Positions 13,999-26,155 of a stretch of 64,000 nucleotides of DNA are shown one piece after another. The notes beneath the pieces were generated by a model. That model was not told the DNA's origin, did not search any database, and saw only the letters and a program-made list of their open reading frames with translations. Made by a program: the position numbers and the translations under genes. The stretch comes from Apostichopus japonicus. Taxonomy: Eukaryota; Echinodermata; Holothuroidea; Aspidochirotida; Stichopodidae. The first letter of the stretch is position 1. The number at the start of each line of letters is the position of its first letter. The stretch is from positions 23,216,376-23,280,375 of the forward strand of contig NC_092567.1 of NCBI RefSeq assembly GCF_037975245.1, written 5' to 3'.

Positions 13999-15200
13999 AA
14001 CACTGTGCGCCCTCCATGACAAGCTCCCCGGTCATTGCCCCTCCTCCTCATTCTATTATCTAAAGTGCCTACATGGGTTTTTTTTTTTATCTGAATTTTT
14101 CCTTCGGATTTAGTCCTTACTTCTAAATGTATCACTGTCCTTTTTTTTAGTGTATGTGGGTGTGTGTGTTTGCATTCTGCTTTCAACAACCCAAACCATC
14201 CTGGTTACCATCTGTTGTAACATTCACCTCCGGACCGCCTCGGCCCTAATCTGACCCTCACATCCCCTGATACAAACAAACATAAAACTTGTATCAAAAT
14301 AATAATTTTAATTATCCAAAGATAGTTTGGAGTAACCTCCATCACAGGAGATAAATGATAAAGACTTAACAACTGAAATTCAGAGACATTTTCATTTTAG
14401 GATTTATAATTTTACTCATAAATGTGCATTATTGTTTCCACAGATTGCAAACAGTAGATTCATTTTGCCTTCGACCAGGAATGAAAAATTGTCACCTATA
14501 CCATACAAGGAGCGCATATTACAGCTATTCTCAAGTCATTGTTGAGCCGGACAAGACATTGTACAATCTAACAACTGTAAACCCTTGCACATGTCCACTG
14601 GGAATAACTCAGATACCTCCAGTGTCAGATACCTCCAGGAAATTGTTTTAAAAGCTCTTAACACTTCTGGCGGTGATACTGACCTTTGACCTTACACCCT
14701 TCAAAAGAATCCATGTAGATTATGAAGAAGACAACTGAGACAAACATATTCAAGCAACTGCCTAAATCAGCTAAAAGTTTCCCGGAATCTCCGTTAACAT
14801 TCCATCCACGGTTGTTATCTTCAGTAGATGAAACAATATCATCTGCTCCCTCTTCGGCTGACCCAGATGCAAACAGCTGGTACAAGACTTAATTCCCGCA
14901 TCAATTTGCAAATGAGCGGTTTCGTTATCAGCTTTATCCTAAGGCAATACATGGGACCAGTATTTATTCGGTACAAACTGAACAAAATGTGTGACCTTTT
15001 CTGAAATGGACACAATGGTTTGCAGATGGAGTGCTATAAGCTTAAAATAATTGCAGTGCAAAACTCGACTTGAAGGATTTCAGGGAGGAAGTGTTGACAA
15101 GGCTAGCTGAATCTATGTCTTTTAGGTAATATTAACTACTGTACAGTGCTAGGAAAATGTTCACTACTGTTAGTGTATAGTACATGTACGGTATGTATGA

Positions 15201-15432
15201 TGAATAATACATGTACTACTGTAGTACTGTGGTAACGGTACACTGCACAGTAGATATTACAAGTCCATTAATGTGCTATAACAGCATGAGTACCAGAAAT
15301 GGTAGGAATCTCTTTGACCTATGAACAATATATGTACTACTGTAGTACTGTGGTAATACATTGCACAGTAGATATATCAAGTACATTAGTGAGTACAATA
15401 ACATGAGTACCAGAAATGGTAGGAATCTCTTT
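15201..15432. repeat. Tandem duplication of about 120 bp
   Basis: Two copies offset by 120 bp share ATGTACTACTGTAGTACTGT, TGCACAGTAGATAT and AGTACCAGAAATGGTAGGAA. They are diverged by scattered substitutions and small indels. Confidence 0.85.
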
Positions 15433-15989
15433 GGTACTCATGAGTATATTAGTCTCTGAGTACAAGTGTTTAATCTTCCTACAGTATAGATTTTCCATAG
15501 TAGGTATGATTGAGAGTACAGGTGACGATGCTAAAATGAGTACTCTATAAGAGTACAGAATTACTACAACCACAAGACTATTTTACTGTACAGTGTACAT
15601 GTATGCAGAAAACCATTACCATCAAGCAGAAAATTGACTCCAACTTACTATTTCTTCACAGGTCATTGTAAAGCAGTTCATATTTCTGTTTGTACTTATA
15701 ATATTAAAGAAATATTACTCTTTTTTTTAGAAATATTGACCACTTCAGACTCAAAGCAGTGCAACTTAAATAGGCATGAACGCTAGAGCCAACTTTAACA
15801 CCGCTGGCACGATTAATGCTGCCAGTCTAGAATCGAACGTAATAATGTGTTATTTGCTAATTAATATCTGTTTGATTAAAAACACCCAGGAGATTGATTA
15901 ATTGATAAATATTTTATGGCTAGGTTGTACGATAAATGCCTTAATTAATGGCTGTAATGAAGCTTAGTTTTGATCGAGGCAAGATCCTC

Positions 15990-16229
15990 TGTCCAACATT
16001 GTTAATGGTAGGAATATAGTAATAGTAATTTATCTGTATGCAAAATTGTCCAACATTGTTAACGCTAGGAATATAGTCATAGTAATTTATCTGTATGCAA
16101 AATTGTCCAACATTGTTAACGCTAGGAATATAGTAATAGTAATTTATCTGTATGCAAAATTGTCCAACATTGTTAACGCTAGGAATATAGTCATAGTAAT
16201 TTATCTGTATGCAAAATTGTCCAACATTG
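15990..16229. repeat. 57-bp minisatellite, four copies plus partial
   Basis: Units begin TGTCCAACATTGTTAA and end ATCTGTATGCAAAAT. Copies alternate TAGTAATAG and TAGTCATAG, implying a 114-bp dimer. Because 57 is divisible by 3, open frames of repeated sequence appear on both strands; these are not evidence of a gene. Confidence 0.92.
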
Positions 16230-17460
16230 AACAATAAATTCATGTCTAGAAAAGTAACAGATAATATTAAGTTTAGAGCATGTAGTAAGTTTATATATTA
16301 TTTATAACTATAAGCTTATATATTAAGTTTAGAATATGTAATTGAAAAGGATTTTTCTTCATTTCAAATCTTTCATCCTTTTCTTCATCTACATCTTTAA
16401 GATCAACATTACTTAGATGATTACCATGGCAATAATACACAGTAACAAATCAGACAGTAGAAATCAATCAATTTTTATAAAATTTTCAACTTCTTCTTCT
16501 TCCAGCTGTGGACAACAGATCAGTGAACCAGAGAGGGAGAAAGAGAGAGATGGATTGAGTTCTTAATAGCTAATCCAGACCAACTGTCAATAAATTTCAA
16601 CATTCTTGCAGAAAAATGTCACAGAAATGTCAAACCTTTCCCTTGCTCTCTGGATTCAGAAAGTGAATAATGTATATATTCATGAGCCTGCAGTCTGGAA
16701 GTTTGAAGTAATGATTACTTTATCAGAGCATCAACAAATGCAAGACTCTCTTTTAATTACGATATGAGGCTCGTTAGTTCAGAACTGAAAGAGGTTGGCT
16801 CGTCTCCTTTGTTTAGTTGTAATTAAAATTAAAATTAATCCACCATGAAAAGATTTGAGCATCAAATATGACATAAGGAATTTTGCAGTTTCACATGTTT
16901 TGTACAGATCTGTAGTAGTGTTTTGTATACAGCCGTACACTCATTAATTAAAACACACCTCCCTGAGTGACAAACATTTTTAACTTTCGATCCTTTCAAA
17001 TTAATCTAGTCATGAAAATTTTTTGGGTGCAGTATTTGAGTGCATGCAAGCTTATTCAGTTCACAAGAATGAGAATGTCAGGGATCTCTAGAAATGATGA
17101 GTTTAGCAGAAGTGGAATGGAATTGTACTAAAATTCATTTACTTTTAACCACTTGCTAAACATTGCACGTGCTTGTAAATCTGCTGGCTAAGAATCAAAA
17201 TTTCACTGACATTTTCCTGAACTACAATACACATTAGTTATGGCACAGTCTAGCAGTATTAGACAAGCTTGCCAGCTGCCACCCCCCCCCCCCCCTTTTT
17301 GTTCTTCTACTACTTCTATAACGGAAACCAAATTTGGCATTAAACCAGTGAAGAGGCACCAATTCGAGGACTGATTAAAAAAAAATTGTTAAAAGATAGC
17401 AAAGTATTCCACACTAGAATATAGATGTTAAGTGTGTAACATACAATACAGTATATGAGG

Positions 17461-17491
17461 TAGACATGATCTTAGCCAAAAGGCCAAAAAG
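17461..17491 (-). pseudogene. U2 snRNA 5'-end fragment
   Basis: The minus strand reads GGCCTTTTGGCTAAGATCA, the highly conserved U2 snRNA 5' region, then GT and unrelated sequence. No stem-loops or Sm site follow. It shares the variant ATCATGT with the longer U2-headed element at 29687, so both may come from one retroposon family. Confidence 0.6.
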
Positions 17492-18742
17492 CCAGAACTG
17501 TGATATTTGCCTGTATCCTGTTACTGTTGCATTGTATTACTGATTACAATAACTGTCCCACGGTACAACTAACATGTACAGTTATCTACACAAATCTTTG
17601 AATTTAAATATTTTTACGCTCTACTCTGTTTTCAAACAAACTGCATGTTTGCATACTGTAAAGTTACTGTGAAGTCTGTCAATAGCTTGAATAGGAAGTG
17701 TTGACGGTATTTACCCATTCAGGCACTTTTGGAATGGAATGCTTGATATTTTTACAGCTTTTGATGTCAACTGTGTTGAGCTTCCCATTTTGTTAGGAAT
17801 ACCCTACACACCCTTCCAGTAGACCACGCATATTTTGGGTTTTTTCTTGAATGCCAATTCATGCACGTAAACTGTCCGTTGAGCTTTTGTACACAACATA
17901 CAGTACAGTAGCAAGGTATTGGCCAATAACGTTTACTGTACGTACTGAGCATGTGGCTGATCTTTAGTACAGACAGAACTGATGAGGGCAAAAATTCAGA
18001 CGACGAATAGGGAGAGGATGAGGATAGGTAAAGAGAGGTAGGGGTATGGTTAGAGCTTACGGCCGGTAGAGGGAGTGACGATAAAGGGAATAATTCTTTG
18101 TTAATTTGTTTTGGAAGCCACAGATTCAATATTATAGACTGAGCTATGAAATTAATAGTGAACATATCCAATTCAGTCAAGTGCTGTGACTATTAGAGGT
18201 ACAATCTGAGAAAGTAGGGAGGTTGATGACAGATTCTGAATGCAAGAATGAGGGGAGTGAGGAGTGGGTATAAAGATAGGTAGTGATAAGGTCAGAGCTA
18301 TGGGTAGAGAGAGCATCTCGGGGGAAAAGTCTTGGTTTGTACTGAAATCCACATATATGCAACATCAGACTGAGCTATCAAAAATAAAGTCAACATGTCC
18401 AATTTAGCCATTGTGATAAGAGAATAGAGGAATGTAGATAAAGGAAGTAGGTTGATGACCTCTTCTGAATGCAAGAATGAGGGGGTTGGGGGGGGGGGAG
18501 TGGTAGGAAAAGAGAAATTTAATGATCTCATGATCCTTGGCAGAATTATCCTTATTGATGTGGTTGTGGGTTACATTTATTCTAAAGGTAGTCCTGTGTA
18601 AGTCTTACCACACAGTTATAGTATACTAGCTTGCCTTTGTAATTTATATATATGCAAATGCAACTAGGCAGTGTAAGTGATATGATAATGAGGAAATGGA
18701 TGTGGTTGCCATGGTAGCCACATGTGTTAACTACTGTACTTA

Positions 18743-19290
18743 ATCATGTAATAAACAGAGATTTATCATGTAATAAACAGAGCCCACGTGGTCTAATTGG
18801 TTACAATACAGTACGTCGCATGCGATGAGGCTCAATTTCGACTCTTGTCATGGGTAAATCCATTTTTGGGCAAAGGCTTGGTTCAGCGGTTAGAGTGTCC
18901 GCCTCACAATCCTTGGGTTCCAGGATCAAAATTCCACCAGGAGCCAGATTCTCTTGACCTATTAAAAAATCGCTGCAGGGGTGATGTGCGGAGTTTTCCG
19001 TGGATTTGGTATTTCTGGTTCGTGAACTTGGAAAAAGGGGTTTGTTTCCGTTCTTCAATTGGTTTCGAAACAACATTGTTCGTTTATGGCTCTGCACTGC
19101 AGTGATGTCAAATGGGGTGCCTTTGCATACCTCAGTATTTGAGAAAGTGGTCAGATGCTGGGGTATACACTCTCGTCCGTCGGATGGGGATGTTAAATGT
19201 CGGTCCCGGGAGCAGGAATTGGAGCGAATTCACACCCCTGCCTCATTATCCTCTGAACACTTATCAAAAAGAGAAGGCTTGAAATAAGCC
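18743..19290 (+). mobile_element. tRNA-headed SINE-like unit with a second tRNA-like sequence upstream
   Basis: 18783-18855 folds as a tRNA-like piece: 5' GCCCA can pair with 3' TGGGT, a box A (TGGTCTAATTGG) and a degraded box B (TTTCGACTC). About 30 bp downstream a second head has box A-like TGGTTCAGCGGTTAGAGTG and box B-like GGTTCCAGGATCAAAATTCC. A body follows containing CGTCCGTCGGATGGGGATG and GTCGGTCCCGGG, resembling the central domains shared by marine invertebrate SINEs, although I cannot name the family. The repeat TCATGTAATAAACAGAG occurs twice just upstream (18743 and 18766). Confidence 0.6.
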
Positions 19291-20333
19291 AGTGTTCATC
19301 CACGAACTATAGGGTCTCAAATATCACATAGGGTCTCAAATATGCTACTGTAAGGCTTCCTGATCCTTGGGTCTCTGACCTAAACTAAACTAAAGCCAAT
19401 ACCTTTAATTCGACATAATATCATTTTGATCTTGGAGTCTTTGGAGATTTGTCATCATATCCCAGTAAGCATGACAAATATAATGATCAATTTATTTCAA
19501 TACCATTTGGACATTTATTAGTTTCAGCGTTACCCTGACAACTGGCTTCAGTTAGACTGCTGAAATTACATGGTATCCCATCTGGAGTATAAATTCTGGA
19601 AAGTCAACATCTTGCCAATTTGCCAATCAAAATATTCATGTTGTTGCTTAGCAACTGAAACAACATAAACATATCAGAGTAAGTAATTAGTTTTGCTGCT
19701 GTCACATTAATGTTGATTCTTAATTACTATAAATCGTAAGGATAACAGTGCAAAGTACAACCTTTAATACACTACAGTGTCTAGAGGCTGATGTTGACAG
19801 AGATTTTTCCACCACAGTCCACAACACTGACATATAAACAGAGCCACATACACATATTTCAACCTGCTATGTCAAAATATCACAGATTAAATTATCAATT
19901 TACAATACTGTACTTATGTACTGGAAGCTTGAGGAATTTTTTGAGTTACAGGTCAGTGGCATCAGTCAATAATTTAACACTCACTTAATGTTAATTACAT
20001 GTAAGTCATTCTCATGAATACAATACAGCATGTGCTGTTCTATGTGAATTTGTTTGAAGATCCTTTATTGTGGTGCCGCCCCTCACACCCCCCCCTACCC
20101 ACCACTATAAATAATGTTTACACAAAAAAAGTTACAATTTTTCTGGACTTTCTGATCACTCAAAATATTCTCAGACAAAGTTGAGAAATTTTACACCAAA
20201 AACTGGTGCTAACTGAGCCATGAATACAAAGTGAAAAGTATGATTTGCAGACTAGAGCTCAAATTCTTCGCTCGGTCCAAATGAAAGGTGGTGTAGATCC
20301 CTTTGCAGTGTGAACACTAACATCACTTCACAG

Positions 20334-20698
20334 CAAGGGCGTAGGAACCGGGGGGGCTGGGGGGGCGCCAGCCCCCCCAGTGAAAAATGTGGAGGGGCGG
20401 AAGTATCATTCCGCCCCCCCGCTCCGCAAGTCAGAAAACCCCTTTTTCATTTCCAAATGAGAAAAAAATCTCATTTGGAGCACCAAATTGAATCTAAGGC
20501 CAGGTGAAAATACAAAATTAAGTTTACAAAATGGAGTGGGTGTTGAAGTGTGCTATATTGCACCAAATTGCATCTGAGGCCACCTGGAAATGCAAAAAAT
20601 TCCAAAGGGGAGGGGGACACCCCCTCCCCTTAGACCCCTCTCCAGGCCGGCCATCAGTCTTCAGCCCCCACACTCAAAAGTACCTTCCTACGCCACTG
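20334..20698. mobile_element. hAT-type MITE (365 bp) with perfect 8-bp target duplication
   Basis: The ends are CAAGGGCGTAGGAA and, inverted, CAGTGGCGTAGGAA. It is flanked by CTTCACAG on both sides (20326-20333 and 20699-20706). An 8-bp duplication with CA...TG ends is the hAT hallmark. The interior has G/C-rich subterminal blocks and a CCAAATGAGAAAAAAATCTC palindrome. It encodes no transposase. Confidence 0.85.
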
Positions 20699-21282
20699 CT
20701 TCACAGTGAAGGTCCATAGACCAGCTGTCCAACTTACAGCTGGTTTTCTACTATCAATTATTTCACAAGTTTGTAAATTTATAGTTAAAATTTAATTAAA
20801 GAATTCCAAGGAATATAAACTTGCCCGCCAACTTACTTAAAGTGGTTTAAGTTACAAGGTAGATCATAACAAATATTTATAGTCAAACCTACAAACAGTA
20901 GCAAAGTTCTCCACAGGTGCTAAGTGTGATTTCCCTACAAGAATTCATTTACCAAATGGAAGAGCATTCACGTAGACTGTGTTAGACAGATTACAATACA
21001 TGTAATGTAGGTCTGTGTCGGTCTGTCAAGCAATACCGTTCTTGAAAGGAAACACATACCTTGGAGTGTCAATTTTACAACCTGGTTTTTAGGTGATTGC
21101 CTATAAACCAACCTTTCACCCCACCAAATGTTGTAATGTATGCTTGCACGCACCATAGAAGTGATTAGTGATTACAATACCATACAGAAACACATACAGG
21201 AAATCGTGTACAGTGCTGTTCAATAAAAATTTGGAGGTTTAGAATTTTCATTAAAATTTTTTAATTTAATCTTTATTCTTAC

Positions 21283-21462
21283 CAGTGTTGCTGACCCCAA
21301 AATGACCTTTGATTCTCACCAAAAATAATAAACTTCTAGGATCAATAAAGGGAAGCTAGTACACAATAGGAATGACAATGCAGTCAAAGATTCCATTTCT
21401 TGTATCACATGTTGGTTTCCATGTTTAGACCACTGGTGAGCTCGAATGACCTTTGACCTTCA
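21283..21462. repeat. 145-bp DR1-carrying repeat, two units
   Basis: Two units offset by 144 bp each contain the TGACCTTTGA core; the second has the full TGACCTTTGACCT (21447-21459). It is the same family as 32396-32840. Confidence 0.65.
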
Positions 21463-23737
21463 CCAAACAAAATTTTACAGATCCTTGCACATGTATGCAA
21501 ACTGTATTTGAGAAAGCTACATACTGCAATTAAAAATTTCTTACAGTTCTCAGATTTTTGATACATGGAAATTCTGTCCAAATTGTCCAATTGACAAACT
21601 TTCCTAAATTTTGTATATATAGCCACAAGCTCTTATCATAAAGCAGGGTTCATTAAGTGTAAGATACAGTTGCATACTGTGCTGTGTGTGTGTGAGACAT
21701 ACAGTAATTCATACATCTATCAGCTCAGTGTAAATACAAACATGCACCTGTGCTATCAATGTGAAATAATATTTAAGAACCAGCACACAAAGAAACATTG
21801 TCAACTCCCAAAGGGAACATGTCAAAACAATTTGAGCATTCAGGCATTACTCTTGGTCCTAGCAGTTGCCAGACACTTCCTCCTCTTTCCCAACAGCGGC
21901 ATCAACATTCATTTGGGCTTAGCCACTTGGATAGACTTCCGTTGATGGTTATTCAAAGGAGCCTGAGGATGTTGGAGGCTTTTGCCATTGTATTGACTTT
22001 TCAGGATTTTTCTCAAAATATGCCAAAATGGCTATCTAGAGTTTGCATGTTTGCTCTCTATATAGTAAGAATACAACATGTAGACAATGCATGTCTGGAT
22101 GGAATTACACATACATTTGTTCATCATTTTAAGTAGTACAACACTGGGATCTTGCAATGATGAAAGGATGCAACATATATACGTACACATTGGATGGTAT
22201 GTACATACTCAGTATATACTGAACGCTATGCAAAATGGAAATGCGCACATCAATAACTTGCTGAATGTACTAAACGTCATGTGACATGGGTCCACAGACT
22301 CTTGTGAGTCCATACTTATACTCTTTTGTGATTCCATATACTCTAGGTCCATACTTGTACTCTGCATCAATAATTGTAGTCCATTGAGTCCACACATGTA
22401 CTCAAGAGTCCATACATACAGTATGCATTTGCTGTGGCCTTATTAATCCTTCCGAAGATTTTCCACAATAAAGTACAAAATCCACATAAATTTACCCAAA
22501 TGTTGTAATATTTGCATCGCTCACAAATTACTCATCATAAATATCGGGGAAACAATTTTAAATAGTGTTACAATACTTTGAAAAGTAATTTTGAAGATTT
22601 ATTGATCCCTTGAATATGAATTATTATTTGACAACTATGGTTCTGAGTACAAAATCTACAAAGCATACCATACATATTGTGTTAGTTCTATGTGTGAATG
22701 TATGAACAATATGTTATGCATACTGACCTTTTTCTTCAACTTTGGCCATATTTACAACCCATTTTGGTCACATGTAAGTCATCCCTAACCAAATTCTCTG
22801 TAAAGTACTGTACAGCCTACAACCCAGCATCAACACATACTGTATATTCACTACAGTACAAAACTTGTATGTAACCTTCAATAGAACAGAACTCTACAGA
22901 TATATTACATTACAGGGGTTAACGTAATGCACTGCAGTTCACAAACCTTCACGTGGATGTTTAGTCGCCGGCCCTAGTAATCACAAATATATTGACCTAC
23001 ACATGTTTACTTTAACCAGGGACCTGTTTCACTACTGTTTTGCTAGATTTACCTTGTTGTTATTACGAAAGTATATCTTTTGGTTCTTGTGTGTATGCTA
23101 AAATAATAACCTGAATTCTGTTAATGGCTCAACAGCTAGAAACAGTCAGTGTTGCATGTTGTCAAAAGTCTGTGCATTAGATGAGATAAATGCTACTGGG
23201 ATGTCCCAAATCCCTCATACACACATATAGAACTCTGCACAATCATGTAGTATTTAGGAAGCTATATAAGCCACATAACAAAGTATTGTAACATCAAAGT
23301 TGAAACTGTGCTTCAGACAAAATATGAACTGTTATATTATAAACAAGAAAACAATGTTACAGATAATGGTCTAGATGTACGACTTCCTGCCACAAGTTTT
23401 GGAGAGAATTGTAGTGCCGCTATGATATCACGATAGTTTTCACTATTTCGATAGTACGCCACTTTTGGTAGTTCTTCCTGTGTATCCCTCTGAGTCATGA
23501 ATGACCTGGCCTTTGTTTTAGGATTTCGGAGAGAAGGGAATTCATGACCACTTTTCCACGTGGCGTGGCTCCGCAAGATATAGAGGAAACTTTATTTAAC
23601 ATCCTCTCGACTTTGTCATACATACCCTACTGGAAATATGCGCTTTTCCTTGGAACTTACACTCGCCACTGAGCTTTTCTTTACCGGAAAGTCATGACCT
23701 TCATTAGTTTTTTCCATTATTTATATTGTTTGCATCA

Positions 23738-23800
23738 TGTATATATTTTGTTTCATGTATATATTTCGTTTCATGTATATATTTCGTTTCATTTATATAT
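23738..23800. repeat. 20-bp tandem repeat
   Basis: About three copies of TTTCATGTATATATTTCG-like units occur in tandem. Confidence 0.8.
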
Positions 23801-25119
23801 TTTGTGCTGGAGCCCTTTTTATGTTTGGACTTCGGAAGAGCTGCTGTAAAAAGTCAAGAGACCTTCTAAATTGTAATTTTGTTGAGCTGCAGTTTAATGA
23901 TTAAGTTATTATTATTATTATTTTCCCCATAATATCTACTTTCCATATCGATCAATAAAAAATAAATTCCAATTGACAATCTATATATTCCATTTCCCTG
24001 GACAAGTTTATATCATTACAACAATGACCTTTGTCAATTGCTGCCAAGAATATGCTAATTAACAAGACAAAATAAATTAACATGACATATAACAGGAAAC
24101 ATTACCTGAGCAAATAATTGAGTGATGGCTGGTTAATTTATTCCAAGGACAATTGTTGAAGTGCTAGATATTCTCATATTTCATTAAAAAAAAAAAAAAT
24201 TAAGAAATGGAAATTGTGTATGAACCTTGGAACATATCATTCAAACTAAACAGCTTGAAACTGAATGACACAGTTATATGGCAATACTGTATATGCAGTA
24301 TACTACTGCAAGATAAAATTAGCTATGCTGCATTTTGTATGTACAGTAAAAGGGCTCTGATAACACCACGTTGGTTGATGTTCTATACCTTGTTGTTTTT
24401 CAAAGCAGATGAAGATATATAGGCAAAAGCAATTTGCTATCAGTGCTCACTTTTTATTCGGTTGGAGGAAAAAAAAAATTCATTGTGTTAAAATCTTTTA
24501 AAGTTGTAAATTTGAACTATTAACTTACAGAGCTGGAGGGTTCTGCGATATTTATAAGAAGTACAAAGGTGAGGTATTCTCTCCCTCTCTCTTTGTCCCC
24601 TTTTCCTTTGTTCACCCCTCCCCCCAACTGTTCTCATTCCACCCCCCCTCTCCTTCCTTTGCCTACATCCAGTATACAGGTATGTATACATCCGTTTTGT
24701 CTCGGAGTATGGATTTTCCTTAAAATTTCGCATTACCCATCATATTGGCCCCAAATATGCTAGATATTTAAATATGGTCACCTTTGGTCCAAAATCTTAA
24801 ACTGTTTTTATTACAACCTTCCAGGAAATTTTCCTCATTGGGAAATTCAGTCATCTTGTGTGTTCCTTAAAAATGTCTGAGAACAATTTTGGAGAGTAAA
24901 GACCTCCAGGAAAGTAATTTTTGAAAACTTCTAGCAATAATAGCGTGCTATAATTTGGGACCTATACTGACTACCTTTAACACCAGAAGCCTTCCTTCTA
25001 TCCAAGTAAATCTCAAGAGTGTAGTAATGTACATACATAGATGAGGTTGGTAAGAGACTGCTAAGGGTGAAGGAAGTACTCAAAATATGCCAGAATGGTC
25101 ACCTGGTACATTGTACCAA

Positions 25120-26155
25120 TATAGTCAGTTGGGGTAAAAAAAAACAAGGGGGTAGTTGGGGTAAAAAAAAGCAACCCCTTTTCATAGAAGGGGAATATTT
25201 AGCCAAAGTTCCAATTTATTTTGGGTGATAGTCCTATATGTTTAGTTTATTATTATATAATTTCTGGAACTCTGTCACTTCGCTGCCAATCACCGCTTCA
25301 TCGAATCAAGCGAATGCTAAAATAGCGAAATTTGAAGTTTGTACCACATATCCGAAACTTTCTCCTGCATACCCAGCTTATATGATGTGGAGATTATTCC
25401 AGCAGTTACAGCATATAGGGATATTACACTCCCCCATGGTAGAATTACTTCAACTTCATTCACGCTTCATGGGGGGGCCTTGTTTTTTTTACCCCCAAAA
25501 AATGATGCGCATGGGGTAAAAAAAAACAAGTACTTTCCGGAGCCAATGTACTCCCTATTTTGCCCGAATGGATAAATTTTTCCATAATGTTGATTTTAGA
25601 GGTTAGGCAATTAGTTTTCATGTCTGTCACGTGTCAAAAATGTTAAATAATTTGGCAGAAGTAACTGAAATTGGCTCAACTCTAATGTTTCTACTATATT
25701 ACACCACATTTGTGTAGCATCATATACACACTGTACAGTATGAATATGGCTGAGCATGACATATGACATGAGCCATCCATAATTACGAATTAAGACAATT
25801 TCACAATTTTTTTCCTTTTTCATGTAAAGGTAGTAGCTCATACTTAGATGTAATTATATGCAAACATGATTTTAAGATACATTCATGAAGAAAATAGCTA
25901 TTTTCTAGCATTGTTTTTTTTACCCCGGCATTGTTTTTTTTTACCCCGAATTAAGCAAATTTTGGGGGTAAAAAAAAACAACATTTTTCGCAAAAAACGA
26001 AACTTTCCATTTACAAATAAGTTATTTTTGTTAGATTCTCTTTAAGAGAATCCCACTCCACACACTTAAACATTGAACCGAAACAATACCTCTTACTCAT
26101 CAATTTTCAGAGCAAACTTTAGGTAAATTGTTTTTTTTTACCCCACTTGACTATA
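25120..26155. mobile_element. 1.04-kb TIR element with eight copies of a terminal motif
   Basis: The ends are TATAGTCAGTTGGGGT and, inverted, TATAGTCAAGTGGGGT, each continuing into TAAAAAAAAACAA. TA at the borders would suit a Tc1/mariner-type duplication. The motif GGGGTAAAAAAAAACAA or near variants recurs inside, in both orientations: about 25131, 25158 and 25513 forward, 25479 reverse, 25910 and 25930 reverse, 25965 forward, 26128 reverse. The longest frames (25238-25519, 25339-25575) show no transposase motif, so it looks non-autonomous. Family uncertain. Confidence 0.65.

Noticed and set aside
13860-14189. 109-codon minus-strand frame, Arg/His-rich
   Set aside because: It overlaps a dispersed repeat pair and simple TG sequence and shows no domain.
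16355-16560. CRISPR-like or regulatory array
   Set aside because: No regular repeat-spacer pattern, and the genome is clearly eukaryotic.
18783-18855. Functional tRNA gene
   Set aside because: Box B is degraded (TTTCGACTC) and stem pairing is incomplete; better seen as a tRNA-like relic.
21670-21945. Frame containing CYQCEIIFKNQHTKKHC, resembling a zinc finger
   Set aside because: Spacing C-x2-C-x7-H-x3-H is too short for a C2H2 finger and there is no second finger.
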